5,230 nucleotides of DNA, taken from positions 1 through 5,230 of the forward strand of contig PBOW01000072.1 of NCBI GenBank assembly GCA_002725365.1, in the 5' to 3' direction. Below the pieces are notes generated by a model. The model saw nothing but the letters and a program-made list of their open reading frames with translations, was not told the origin of the DNA and ran no database searches. This DNA comes from Chloroflexota bacterium (GTDB taxonomy: Bacteria > Chloroflexota > Dehalococcoidia > UBA2979). The stretch's first letter is position 1. Every line of letters starts with the position of its first letter. Shown piece after piece: positions 1-5,230 of the stretch. A program made the position numbers and the translations under genes.

Positions 1-936
1 AATATCCTTTGGAGTCACAATTCCGTTTTTTGTCGGATGCCAGCTCCAGGTGATATCCGGAGATATTTGATCGAGTGTGGTGTCTTCACCCGTAGTCTCA
101 GGTGGGACATCAGCTTGCACAGGTTGCCGACCAGAGACGTATCGATCGAGGAAGAGCAGCATGATTTCACTCGATTGCCGGCCAAATGAGCGCGCTTTGT
201 CAAATCCATGCGGCTGGTCACTATAAATATGTAACTCAACGCTCGCTCCCGCGGATTGCAGAGCTTCGTACATAAGTATGCTGGCCCGGTCGGGTACGAG
301 GAGGTCATCGTTTCCATGGATTAGGAGTACTGGAGGGAAATCAGGCCGAGCGTATGTCAGTGGTGACGCTGCCTGCATCGACTCAACAGTGACTTCATCA
401 CGGAGCAAGGCTGAAGCGACAACAGCGCCCGCCGGCTCATTTGTTGCCTCTCCAAAGAAAGTCGGGGTATAAAAACCGATAGCTGCCGCAACATTTGAGC
501 TAACGCCGCTATTTCCGCTCTGGCCTTCCCAAGAATCATCATCCGGTGTGGCCGCTGCGAACAGGGCGAGGTGGGCTCCGGCGGAGTTTCCTTCGACGGC
601 AATTTGATTAGGGTCGATCCCGAGTCGCTCATGATTTGTACGCATCCATCTGATCGCCGCCTTAACGTCATGTATCTGAGCAGGCCAGGGAGCCTCTTCA
701 TTCAGGCGATATTCACAAGCAACACATACGTACCCCTGCCGTCCGAGCAGTATCCCATATCCACGGAGCTGCTCCTTATCTCCAGCGCTCCATCCACCGC
801 CATGGATGAGCAGCACAGCTGGTCGACCCGTCTCCTTTCCATGGGGGTTGTAGATGTCACAACGTAGAGGTCTGTTACCTGCGTCGCCATAGACGACGTT
901 CGACTCGATTTCGACGTGGTTAGATGAAGGTGCCAT
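1..936 (-). CDS. Alpha/beta-hydrolase esterase/lipase (BD-FAE/HSL-like), 3' end outside window
   Basis: One frame stays open on the minus strand from the ATG at 936-934 to base 1: 312 codons, no stop, so the C-terminus is missing. The protein begins MAPSSNHVEIES and has no signal peptide, so it is probably cytoplasmic. Visible hallmarks are the oxyanion-hole motif HGGGW (45-49), the nucleophile elbow G-N-S-A-G-A-H with Ser118, the acid Asp211 in GNDDLLVP, and His243 in QPHGF. These form a complete Ser-Asp-His triad. The family hydrolyses carboxylic esters; the substrate here is unknown. The core fold should end near Tyr266 (FLDRY), yet at least 46 more residues follow: a polar Pro/Thr/Asp-rich stretch, then a Trp-containing segment (TWSWHP, 296-301). 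This could be a linker to a second domain. No good ribosome binding site precedes the ATG, but no other in-frame start fits as well. The gene is divergent from the metallopeptidase operon. Confidence 0.9.
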   Translation of the reverse strand, partial: MAPSSNHVEIESNVVYGDAGNRPLRCDIYNPHGKETGRPAVLLIHGGGWSAGDKEQLRGYGILLGRQGYVCVACEYRLNEEAPWPAQIHDVKAAIRWMRTNHERLGIDPNQIAVEGNSAGAHLALFAAATPDDDSWEGQSGNSGVSSNVAAAIGFYTPTFFGEATNEPAGAVVASALLRDEVTVESMQAASPLTYARPDFPPVLLIHGNDDLLVPDRASILMYEALQSAGASVELHIYSDQPHGFDKARSFGRQSSEIMLLFLDRYVSGRQPVQADVPPETTGEDTTLDQISPDITWSWHPTKNGIVTPKDI

Positions 937-982
937 AACCCATACAGTGTATGCTGATTCGAGCTAGTGATAGGTTCGCAGC
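937..982. promoter_or_regulatory. Divergent intergenic region with a 13-bp palindrome (candidate operator)
   Basis: These 46 bases separate the start codons of the leftward esterase and the rightward metallopeptidase and must hold or overlap both promoters. Bases 941-953 read CATACAGTGTATG, a perfect palindrome with six-base arms around a central G. It is centred about 11 bases from the esterase start and 36 from the metallopeptidase start. A dimeric regulator could bind here and control both directions, but this is inferred from symmetry and position only. I see no convincing -35/-10 pair on either strand and only weak ribosome binding sites. Confidence 0.4.
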
Positions 983-2269
983 ATGCACAAAATGTTTACG
1001 GTTGTATTAGTGGTCTGTGGGTTGACTGTTTCCCTTGGTTGCTCGTCTGGCTCAGGGCAGGCTGAAGTGAGCTCTTCAAGTGGGCAGGTGGCAACTTCGT
1101 CAGCAGCAACACAGACGGCAACGACACAAACGGCGGCAGCGACACAAACGGCGGCAGCGGCACAAACGGCGACACAGACAGCGTCAGCGACACAGACAGT
1201 GGCCATTCCAGCTGCTCCACCGATTGAGCTCACTTCGATTGATGCGGTATGTGAAAGTCGTGACGGGTACATATACTGCACCTCAAATGTTCTTGCGGCA
1301 CCATCCGAGGCGACTATCGGCTGGGGAGAATTGTCAGGAGTATCACCAGAAGTATTTTGTGCCACAGACATCACCACTCAGGTATGTGAGTGGATGACCC
1401 GTGGCTTACTTGCGGCTATATCCAGATGGGGTAACTACGCTCCGGTGGAGTACTGGGTTCTTGGTGCAGATTATGCAGGCTACGAGGGTTTAATGGCTGC
1501 GAACTGTGTCCGGCGTATTGAAAGAGGTCAGATGCGTCAAAGTGATTGTGACCGCAAGCATGGCCCCGATGGGAATCACGGATTTTATTCATACTGGGAA
1601 CTTGGTTCAGACTCGGTGGCTTCTGGACGTCCTGGCGGAAGCGCTGGCTTGAATGGTGACCGACAATGGGGCATCCATTTTTTCACCTCATCCTTGCCTG
1701 TTGGTCTCACCGATTATTTCGAGGTGAACGGGCTCAATGAACAGAAAACCCTCCATCACGAATATTTTCATGGTGTCCAACATGCACATATTTATACGAA
1801 AGACCGGTACCAGCGAGACAAATTACTAGGTCCGGTTTGGTTTAACGAAGGGGCAGCTGAGTATATGGCGCATGTTGCCTTGAAAGAGGGTAGAGCTTCA
1901 GGGTTAATCGATATGGTTAAAACAGAAGGCCGCTGGTCTTTTGAATTCGAAGAAGAGATGGGATACAAGATGCAGGCTTGGGAACGAAACTCTTTGACCT
2001 GCCCTGGATTGAAATTGAAAGATATGACCTACCAGAACAGCTGTAATAATTCATCATATGACCTCGGGACATGGGCCCATGCTTACCTAGCAAATAAATA
2101 TGGTGCGACGGTTTTACTCAACACCTATTATCCGATGTTGAATGATGTATCGGACTGGGAAGAAGCCTTCGTGGCGACATATGGAATAAGTTCCGATGAG
2201 TTCCTCGCTGAATTTGATGAGTTTTTGGAACTTTCTCTGTCGGAACAGATGGAGATACTTCCAAAGTAA
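983..2269 (+). CDS. Putative exported/lipoprotein zinc metallopeptidase (gluzincin-like)
   Basis: 428 residues. The N-terminus MHKMFTVVLVVCGLTVSLGC is a short basic and hydrophobic export signal ending at Cys20. VSLGC is an imperfect lipobox (Ser rather than Leu at -3), so lipid anchoring is likely but not certain. A Ser/Gly/Ala/Thr/Gln-rich linker follows (about 21-75), including TQTAAA repeats. The catalytic signature is HEYFH at 259-263, an HExxH zinc motif. WFNEGAAEY follows, placing Glu289 26 residues after the motif as likely third ligand, as in gluzincin (peptidase MA clan) enzymes. Eight cysteines beyond Cys20 fall into four spaced pairs (90/99, 126/135, 175/189, 340/354), consistent with disulfides outside the cytoplasm. 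I do not recognise residues 76-250 as a named domain. It is first in a rightward run, 37 bases before the dehalogenase. An in-frame ATG at 992 is an alternative start; 983 is preferred because it adds the basic n-region. Peptidase activity is inferred from the motif. Confidence 0.8.
   Translation: MHKMFTVVLVVCGLTVSLGCSSGSGQAEVSSSSGQVATSSAATQTATTQTAAATQTAAAAQTATQTASATQTVAIPAAPPIELTSIDAVCESRDGYIYCTSNVLAAPSEATIGWGELSGVSPEVFCATDITTQVCEWMTRGLLAAISRWGNYAPVEYWVLGADYAGYEGLMAANCVRRIERGQMRQSDCDRKHGPDGNHGFYSYWELGSDSVASGRPGGSAGLNGDRQWGIHFFTSSLPVGLTDYFEVNGLNEQKTLHHEYFHGVQHAHIYTKDRYQRDKLLGPVWFNEGAAEYMAHVALKEGRASGLIDMVKTEGRWSFEFEEEMGYKMQAWERNSLTCPGLKLKDMTYQNSCNNSSYDLGTWAHAYLANKYGATVLLNTYYPMLNDVSDWEEAFVATYGISSDEFLAEFDEFLELSLSEQMEILPK
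1109..1201 (+). repeat. In-frame degenerate tandem repeat encoding TQTAAA-type units
   Basis: Six consecutive units of 15, 18, 18, 12, 18 and 12 bases start with ACACARACG/ACACAGACA-like sequence (the fourth with GCACAAACG). They encode TQTAT, TQTAAA, TQTAAA, AQTA, TQTASA and TQTV, residues 43-73 of the metallopeptidase. The two 18-base units at 1124-1141 and 1142-1159 are identical. All unit lengths are multiples of three, so gain or loss of a unit would keep the frame. It lies between the export signal and the folded part, where it probably acts as a flexible tether off the membrane. Confidence 0.85.
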
Positions 2270-2306
2270 ACAGGAGTAGACTGAGGCCATTCGAAAGGTA
2301 TGCCTC

Positions 2307-3236
2307 ATGACGATTCCATTCATTCGTACACCGGACAGTAGATTTGATGAGCTTGACGTTGAGCTCTGGCCAGTAAACTACATTGAGATTGATGGCCTCC
2401 GGATGGCCTATAGCGATGAGGGTTATGGGACGACCGGCACTATGTTGCTGTTGCACGGTGAACCTACGTGGGGGTTTTTATTCCACAGGATGTATACTCC
2501 TCTGATCTCTGCTGGATGGCGACTCATTATTCCTGATTTGATCGGATTTGGGCGGTCTGATAAGCCGGTAAACAGATCCGATCACACATATGCTAACCAT
2601 GTCCGATGGGTAGGGGAGTTCCTGAGCAAGAGTAACGTGGTGTCAAGTCAGCAACCAGATGCAAAGCACGGATTTTGTGCTTTCTACCAAGATTGGGGCG
2701 GACTTATTGGATTACGCGTCGTCGCTGAACATCCTGAATGGTTCGATAAACTTGTCCTCGGTAATACAGTGTTGCCCGATGGTACCAAGCCGATGAGTGA
2801 TGGATTCATGCACTGGCAAAACCGGTCGCAAACCATGAACCCCATGGACCCCGGCAGACTTGTCGCAGGAAATTGCCAAAAGGCGGTACTTACCGAGGCA
2901 GAGCAAGATGCATATCGCGCACCATTTCCGGACGAATCATATATGGCTGGGGCTCGTGAGCTCCCGATGATGGTTCCTACCAGCGCTGACAACGTCGCGA
3001 TACCAGCGAATCAGGAAGCATGGAGTGTTTTGGAGCGATGGCAGAAACCCGTGTTGACCGCTTGGAACACTGATGACTTTGTACTCGGACAGTACCAGTC
3101 AGAGTTCACCAGTCGAATTCCCGGGGCCAAAGATCAACCACACCGAACCTATAGCGGTGGACACTTCATCCAGGAAGACTCCGGTGAGGAATTGGTCGCT
3201 GATATGATTCAGTGGTTTGAAGAATTAAGAGACTGA
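2307..3236 (+). CDS. Haloalkane dehalogenase-like alpha/beta hydrolase (EC 3.8.1.5 family, HLD-I type)
   Basis: 309 residues, the usual family length, and no signal peptide, so cytoplasmic. The family hydrolyses carbon-halogen bonds to an alcohol plus halide through an aspartyl-ester intermediate. Hallmarks are HGEPTW (50-55) with oxyanion/halide-side Glu52, PDLIGFGRSDKP (76-87), and the nucleophile motif QDWGG with Asp129. Trp130 and Trp170 (MHW in the cap) are the likely halide-stabilising pair, the arrangement of subfamily I enzymes such as DhlA. The acid is Asp257 (adjacent Asp256 less likely) in NTDDFVLG, and the base is His286 in SGGHFIQE. Asp rather than Ser as nucleophile, with both Trp present, argues against a plain esterase. 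An epoxide hydrolase is less likely because the conserved cap tyrosines are not evident. GAAAGG at 2293-2298, eight bases before the ATG, supports the start. The gene sits between the metallopeptidase and the SxxK hydrolase in the same direction. Actual substrate is unknown. Confidence 0.92.
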   Translation: MTIPFIRTPDSRFDELDVELWPVNYIEIDGLRMAYSDEGYGTTGTMLLLHGEPTWGFLFHRMYTPLISAGWRLIIPDLIGFGRSDKPVNRSDHTYANHVRWVGEFLSKSNVVSSQQPDAKHGFCAFYQDWGGLIGLRVVAEHPEWFDKLVLGNTVLPDGTKPMSDGFMHWQNRSQTMNPMDPGRLVAGNCQKAVLTEAEQDAYRAPFPDESYMAGARELPMMVPTSADNVAIPANQEAWSVLERWQKPVLTAWNTDDFVLGQYQSEFTSRIPGAKDQPHRTYSGGHFIQEDSGEELVADMIQWFEELRD

Positions 3237-3240
3237 GAGG
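3235..3240 (+). promoter_or_regulatory. Ribosome binding site overlapping the dehalogenase stop codon
   Basis: GAGAGG lies seven bases before the ATG at 3248, and its first two bases belong to the TGA stop (3234-3236) of the dehalogenase gene. This fixes the start of the serine hydrolase. It also suggests translational coupling, because ribosomes ending the upstream gene stop right on this site. Confidence 0.75.
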
Positions 3241-3247
3241 ATTTCCG

Positions 3248-4492
3248 ATGACTTCAATTGATACCGTTACTCCAGAGTCAGTTGGGTTGGCAGCAGCCCA
3301 AATAGATAAGATTCCGGATTTTCTCCAGAAGACATACATTGATAGCGGCAGAATTGCGGGCTGCGTTGTTGCTGTAATTCGCCACGGGCAAGTCGCTCAT
3401 TTGTCGGCACTTGGCAAAGCAGATGTCGAGCGAAATGTACAGATGTCGGAAGATTCTATTTTCCGACTGTATTCGATGACTAAGCCGATTACCTCAATAG
3501 CATTAATGAGTCTCTATGAGGACGGAGCTTTTCAATTAACTGATCCGGTGTCGAGATTTATTCCCGAATGGGCCAATTTAGAGGTATATGTTTCTGGTGA
3601 ATATCCTAATTTCCAGACCCGTCCAGTTGATCGGGAAATGAATATACAAGACTTGCTCACTCATCAGAGTGGTCTAACATATGGCTTTAATGCGGATACA
3701 GATCCCAACGCGACCGAAGTCGCAAAAGCATATAAACAGCTCAATCTCGGCATGCTAGAGATCTTTCCCCAGAGTCTTGAGGAATTGACGTCTGAACTAG
3801 GCAAACTACCTCTGTTGTTCAGCCCAGGCACACATTGGAACTATTCCGTCAGTACGGATGTTTGTGCAAGGTTGGTGGAAATTATTTCACGGAGAAATTT
3901 CAATGAATTCATTCAAGAGAAGATCTTAGATCCAGTGGGTATGACTGAGACCGCTTATGAGGTTCCTGACGAACGTCTCGACCGATTCACTGCCAACTAC
4001 AGGCCTTCATCAGGCGATGGTTTGGTCGTTTATGACGATCCACATACTAGTAGGTACCGTGGTCCTGTTACGCATTATGCGGGCGGTGTTGGATTAACAG
4101 CGCCGATAGGGGACTACATCAAATTCGTCAGAATGTTGCTGAATGGTGGTACCCATGAAGGTCAACGAATTATCGGTTCACGGACACTAGAATTTATGTC
4201 AGCAAACCATCTTCCAGAAGGTGCTGACATGATGCGCCACGGATTTCCAACAGCTATTGCCCGGCAGCCAGGTTTTGGCTTTGGCCTTGGCTTCGCACGC
4301 ACCATCGATCCTGCACAAAATGGAGTTATCGGGAACGATAGTATCTACTTCTGGATGGGAGCGGCATCAACCACGTTCTGGGTCGACCCAAAAGAAGATA
4401 TTGGTGTCATCTATCTCACGCAATCGATACTGGCGGGTTTGCCGACAGCAAATGACTTAAAGGCTTTGGTATATCCCGCGATTATGGCCTAG
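3248..4492 (+). CDS. Serine hydrolase of the beta-lactamase/class C (EstB-like) family
   Basis: 414 residues, typical for this family, and no signal peptide, so probably a cytoplasmic esterase rather than a periplasmic beta-lactamase. Catalytic motifs: S-M-T-K with Ser76 and Lys79 in LYSMTKP; Tyr199 in WNYSVSTDV, the form seen in EstB-like esterases instead of the Y-A/S-N of true AmpC enzymes; and W-M-G (369-371) in the position of the KTG box, as in the WGG of EstB. The segment [18 protein letters not shown] and the C-terminal [18 protein letters not shown] are also characteristic. Members cleave short-chain esters, D-amino-acid peptides or lactone-like substrates through an acyl-serine intermediate; which one applies here cannot be told. 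It starts 11 bases after the dehalogenase and its ribosome binding site touches that gene's stop, so co-expression is likely. Its stop overlaps that of the convergent FKBP gene. Confidence 0.93.
   Translation: MTSIDTVTPESVGLAAAQIDKIPDFLQKTYIDSGRIAGCVVAVIRHGQVAHLSALGKADVERNVQMSEDSIFRLYSMTKPITSIALMSLYEDGAFQLTDPVSRFIPEWANLEVYVSGEYPNFQTRPVDREMNIQDLLTHQSGLTYGFNADTDPNATEVAKAYKQLNLGMLEIFPQSLEELTSELGKLPLLFSPGTHWNYSVSTDVCARLVEIISRRNFNEFIQEKILDPVGMTETAYEVPDERLDRFTANYRPSSGDGLVVYDDPHTSRYRGPVTHYAGGVGLTAPIGDYIKFVRMLLNGGTHEGQRIIGSRTLEFMSANHLPEGADMMRHGFPTAIARQPGFGFGLGFARTIDPAQNGVIGNDSIYFWMGAASTTFWVDPKEDIGVIYLTQSILAGLPTANDLKALVYPAIMA
4489..4492. other. Shared CTAG: overlapping stop codons of convergent genes
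   Basis: The self-complementary CTAG holds the TAG stop of the rightward serine hydrolase (4490-4492) and, on the other strand, the TAG stop of the FKBP gene (4491-4489). There is no intergenic space, and I see no hairpin plus T-tract terminator at the junction. Transcripts from either side must therefore run into the opposing gene unless stopped by another means. Confidence 0.95.
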
Positions 4493-4827
4493 CGGACCTT
4501 AATCAGCTCTACTTCGAAGACGAGAGTCGCATTACCTGGAATTGGCCCGGCTCCTCGCTCACCATACCCAAGCTGAGGAGGAACAGTTAGTCGCCATTTG
4601 TCCCCTTCTTTCATCATCTGCAAAGCTTCCTGCCATCCCTGTATGACACCGTTCACTGGTAGATCGATAGGCTCGCCACGGTCAACCGAACTATCAAATA
4701 CTCGGCCATCCTCGAACGTGCCATGGTAATGGGCTGAGACGGTATCGGTCGGGCCCGGAGTGGCGCCATCGCCTTCTACTAGAACTTCATACTGCAATCC
4801 AGAGTCTGTTGTGATTTTGTCAGCCAT
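4489..4827 (-). CDS. FKBP-type peptidyl-prolyl cis-trans isomerase (single domain)
   Basis: 112 residues from the ATG at 4827-4825, essentially one FKBP domain with no signal peptide, so cytoplasmic. It should catalyse cis-trans isomerisation of Xaa-Pro bonds during folding. Residues matching the FK506-binding pocket of FKBP12 are Tyr34, Phe44, Asp45 (VFDSS), Val61-Ile62 and Trp65 (GVIQGW), Tyr88 (GYGERG) and Phe104 (LVFEVELI). FKBP12 Phe46 appears as Leu56. The frame extends 11 codons further upstream to an ATG at 4860-4858. The strong AAGGAGG four bases before the 4827 start, and the poor match of the extra residues to the family, favour the shorter protein. It has none of the long N-terminal dimerisation domain of FkpA/Mip proteins, nor the inserted flap of SlyD. 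It converges on the hydrolase operon and is probably functionally separate. Confidence 0.95.
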   Translation of the reverse strand: MADKITTDSGLQYEVLVEGDGATPGPTDTVSAHYHGTFEDGRVFDSSVDRGEPIDLPVNGVIQGWQEALQMMKEGDKWRLTVPPQLGYGERGAGPIPGNATLVFEVELIKVR

Positions 4828-4904
4828 CGGGCCTCCTTGATGTTTTTTCGTGACCAGCAAGTCATGCTACAGCATTTTTAGTGTGAGAGAGTGATAATAC
4901 GCAT
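4828..4904. promoter_or_regulatory. Divergent intergenic region upstream of the FKBP gene and the right-edge gene
   Basis: 77 bases between two outward-facing starts. For the rightward gene, GATAAT at 4893-4898 resembles a -10 box but lies only seven bases from the ATG at 4905. That would give a very short leader or none, and no clear -35 box is visible. A short inverted repeat, ATGCT-AC-AGCAT, sits at 4864-4875. For the leftward FKBP gene no convincing promoter box stands out. Promoter assignments are tentative. Confidence 0.35.
4832..4838 (-). promoter_or_regulatory. Strong Shine-Dalgarno site of the FKBP gene
   Basis: On the minus strand this reads AAGGAGG, a full match to the anti-Shine-Dalgarno sequence, four bases before the ATG at 4827. 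It is the main reason for choosing this start over the in-frame ATG 33 bases further upstream. Confidence 0.85.
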
Positions 4905-5230
4905 ATGGATATCGTAATAAGTCAGCTATTCCGTAACCCGGCACCTTGGGGTGACTATGACCCCTTCGTTAGACGTAACTTTGACCTGCATCGACGTATT
5001 GCCGACGAAGTCACCGGAAACAGGTTTCGTCGGGGACGAATAGAATCAATCATTGAACGCTTCACTGATGAGTGCGGTCCATTCTTCCGGCATAATGCCT
5101 CGCTCGAAGAGTACAGGAAGGAATTTCAGCTCATCGGCCGAGCTGTTGAGATGATTGACCAACACTCCCAAAATATTGATTACCTCCCTCAATTAGCTGG
5201 TCACGTAGAAGAGGTGACTGATGAGCAGGG
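4905..5230 (+). CDS. Unrecognised protein, 5' part only (runs off right edge)
   Basis: An ATG at 4905 opens a frame of 108 codons plus two bases to the window end without a stop. The protein begins MDIVISQLFRNPAPWGDYD. An in-frame TGA at 4884-4886, with no other start codon before 4905, fixes the N-terminus. There is no signal peptide or membrane segment. The visible part is rich in charged and aromatic residues (for example PFVRRNFDLHRR and FRRGRIESIIERF) and looks mostly helical. It holds one cysteine (Cys57, DECGPFF) and turns acidic near the edge. I do not recognise a family or a catalytic motif. Codon use and amino-acid balance look like a genuine gene. It is divergent from the FKBP gene, and the ribosome binding site is weak (a distant GAGAG). 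Confidence 0.7.
   Translation, partial: MDIVISQLFRNPAPWGDYDPFVRRNFDLHRRIADEVTGNRFRRGRIESIIERFTDECGPFFRHNASLEEYRKEFQLIGRAVEMIDQHSQNIDYLPQLAGHVEEVTDEQ

Noticed and set aside
357..701. Minus-strand open frame of 114 codons within the esterase gene
   Set aside because: It is out of frame with the esterase, whose frame covers the same bases and carries the full triad and HGGG motif; this frame has no recognisable protein features.
1109..1201. CRISPR-like or regulatory direct repeats
   Set aside because: Units are contiguous, degenerate and in frame, with no spacers; they encode a protein linker.
964..1377. Minus-strand open frame of 137 codons opposite the metallopeptidase N-terminus
   Set aside because: It reads the antisense of the ACACAAACG repeats, giving Val/Ala/Cys-rich monotony, and it overlaps the esterase promoter gap. 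It is a repeat shadow.
2118..2456. Minus-strand open frame across the metallopeptidase/dehalogenase junction
   Set aside because: It spans two well-supported plus-strand genes, with no ribosome site or recognisable product.
3248..4492. True class C beta-lactamase conferring resistance
   Set aside because: It lacks a signal peptide, has YSV instead of Y-A/S-N and W-M-G instead of KTG, so it fits EstB-like esterases better.
4858..4860. Upstream ATG as FKBP start, giving 123 residues
   Set aside because: It has no ribosome binding site and would place the strong AAGGAGG inside the coding region; the extra residues do not resemble the family.
4864..4875. ATGCT-AC-AGCAT inverted repeat as an operator or terminator
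   Set aside because: Arms of five bases with a two-base centre are too short to separate from chance, and there is no T-tract for a terminator; noted only within the intergenic entry.

Overview
The window looks like ordinary bacterial chromosome with roughly balanced base composition. Genes are tightly packed, two of the downstream starts have clear Shine-Dalgarno sites, and one product carries a lipoprotein-type export signal. This fits a Gram-negative environmental bacterium. An uncultivated aquatic proteobacterium is my guess from the gene mix, but nothing here fixes the taxonomy. I see no rRNA, tRNA, CRISPR array, transposase or phage gene.

Layout: (1) Bases 1-936, minus strand, hold most of an alpha/beta-hydrolase esterase that runs off the left edge, so it has a start codon but no visible stop. 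(2) A 46-base divergent gap carries a perfect 13-base palindrome. (3) Rightward from 983 come three closely spaced genes, probably one operon: a putative exported zinc metallopeptidase with a repeat-rich linker, a haloalkane dehalogenase-like enzyme, and a beta-lactamase-fold serine hydrolase/esterase. (4) A minus-strand FKBP-type prolyl isomerase converges on the operon, and its stop codon overlaps that of the serine hydrolase in a shared CTAG. (5) After a 77-base divergent gap, an unrecognised gene starts at 4905 and runs off the right edge.

Four of the six proteins are hydrolases of unrelated or distantly related folds: a serine esterase, a zinc peptidase, a dehalogenase and an SxxK esterase. 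All the catalytic residues I could look for are present. The esterase and the three-gene operon are divergently transcribed across one short gap with a palindrome, so they may be co-regulated. A degradative or scavenging role, with ester or C-halogen cleavage in the cytoplasm and protein cleavage outside it, is inference; substrates cannot be read from sequence. The FKBP gene looks like an unrelated housekeeping folding factor. I found no convincing new defence or mobile system. The least explained parts are the N-terminal half of the metallopeptidase, the C-terminal extension of the esterase, and the right-edge gene.
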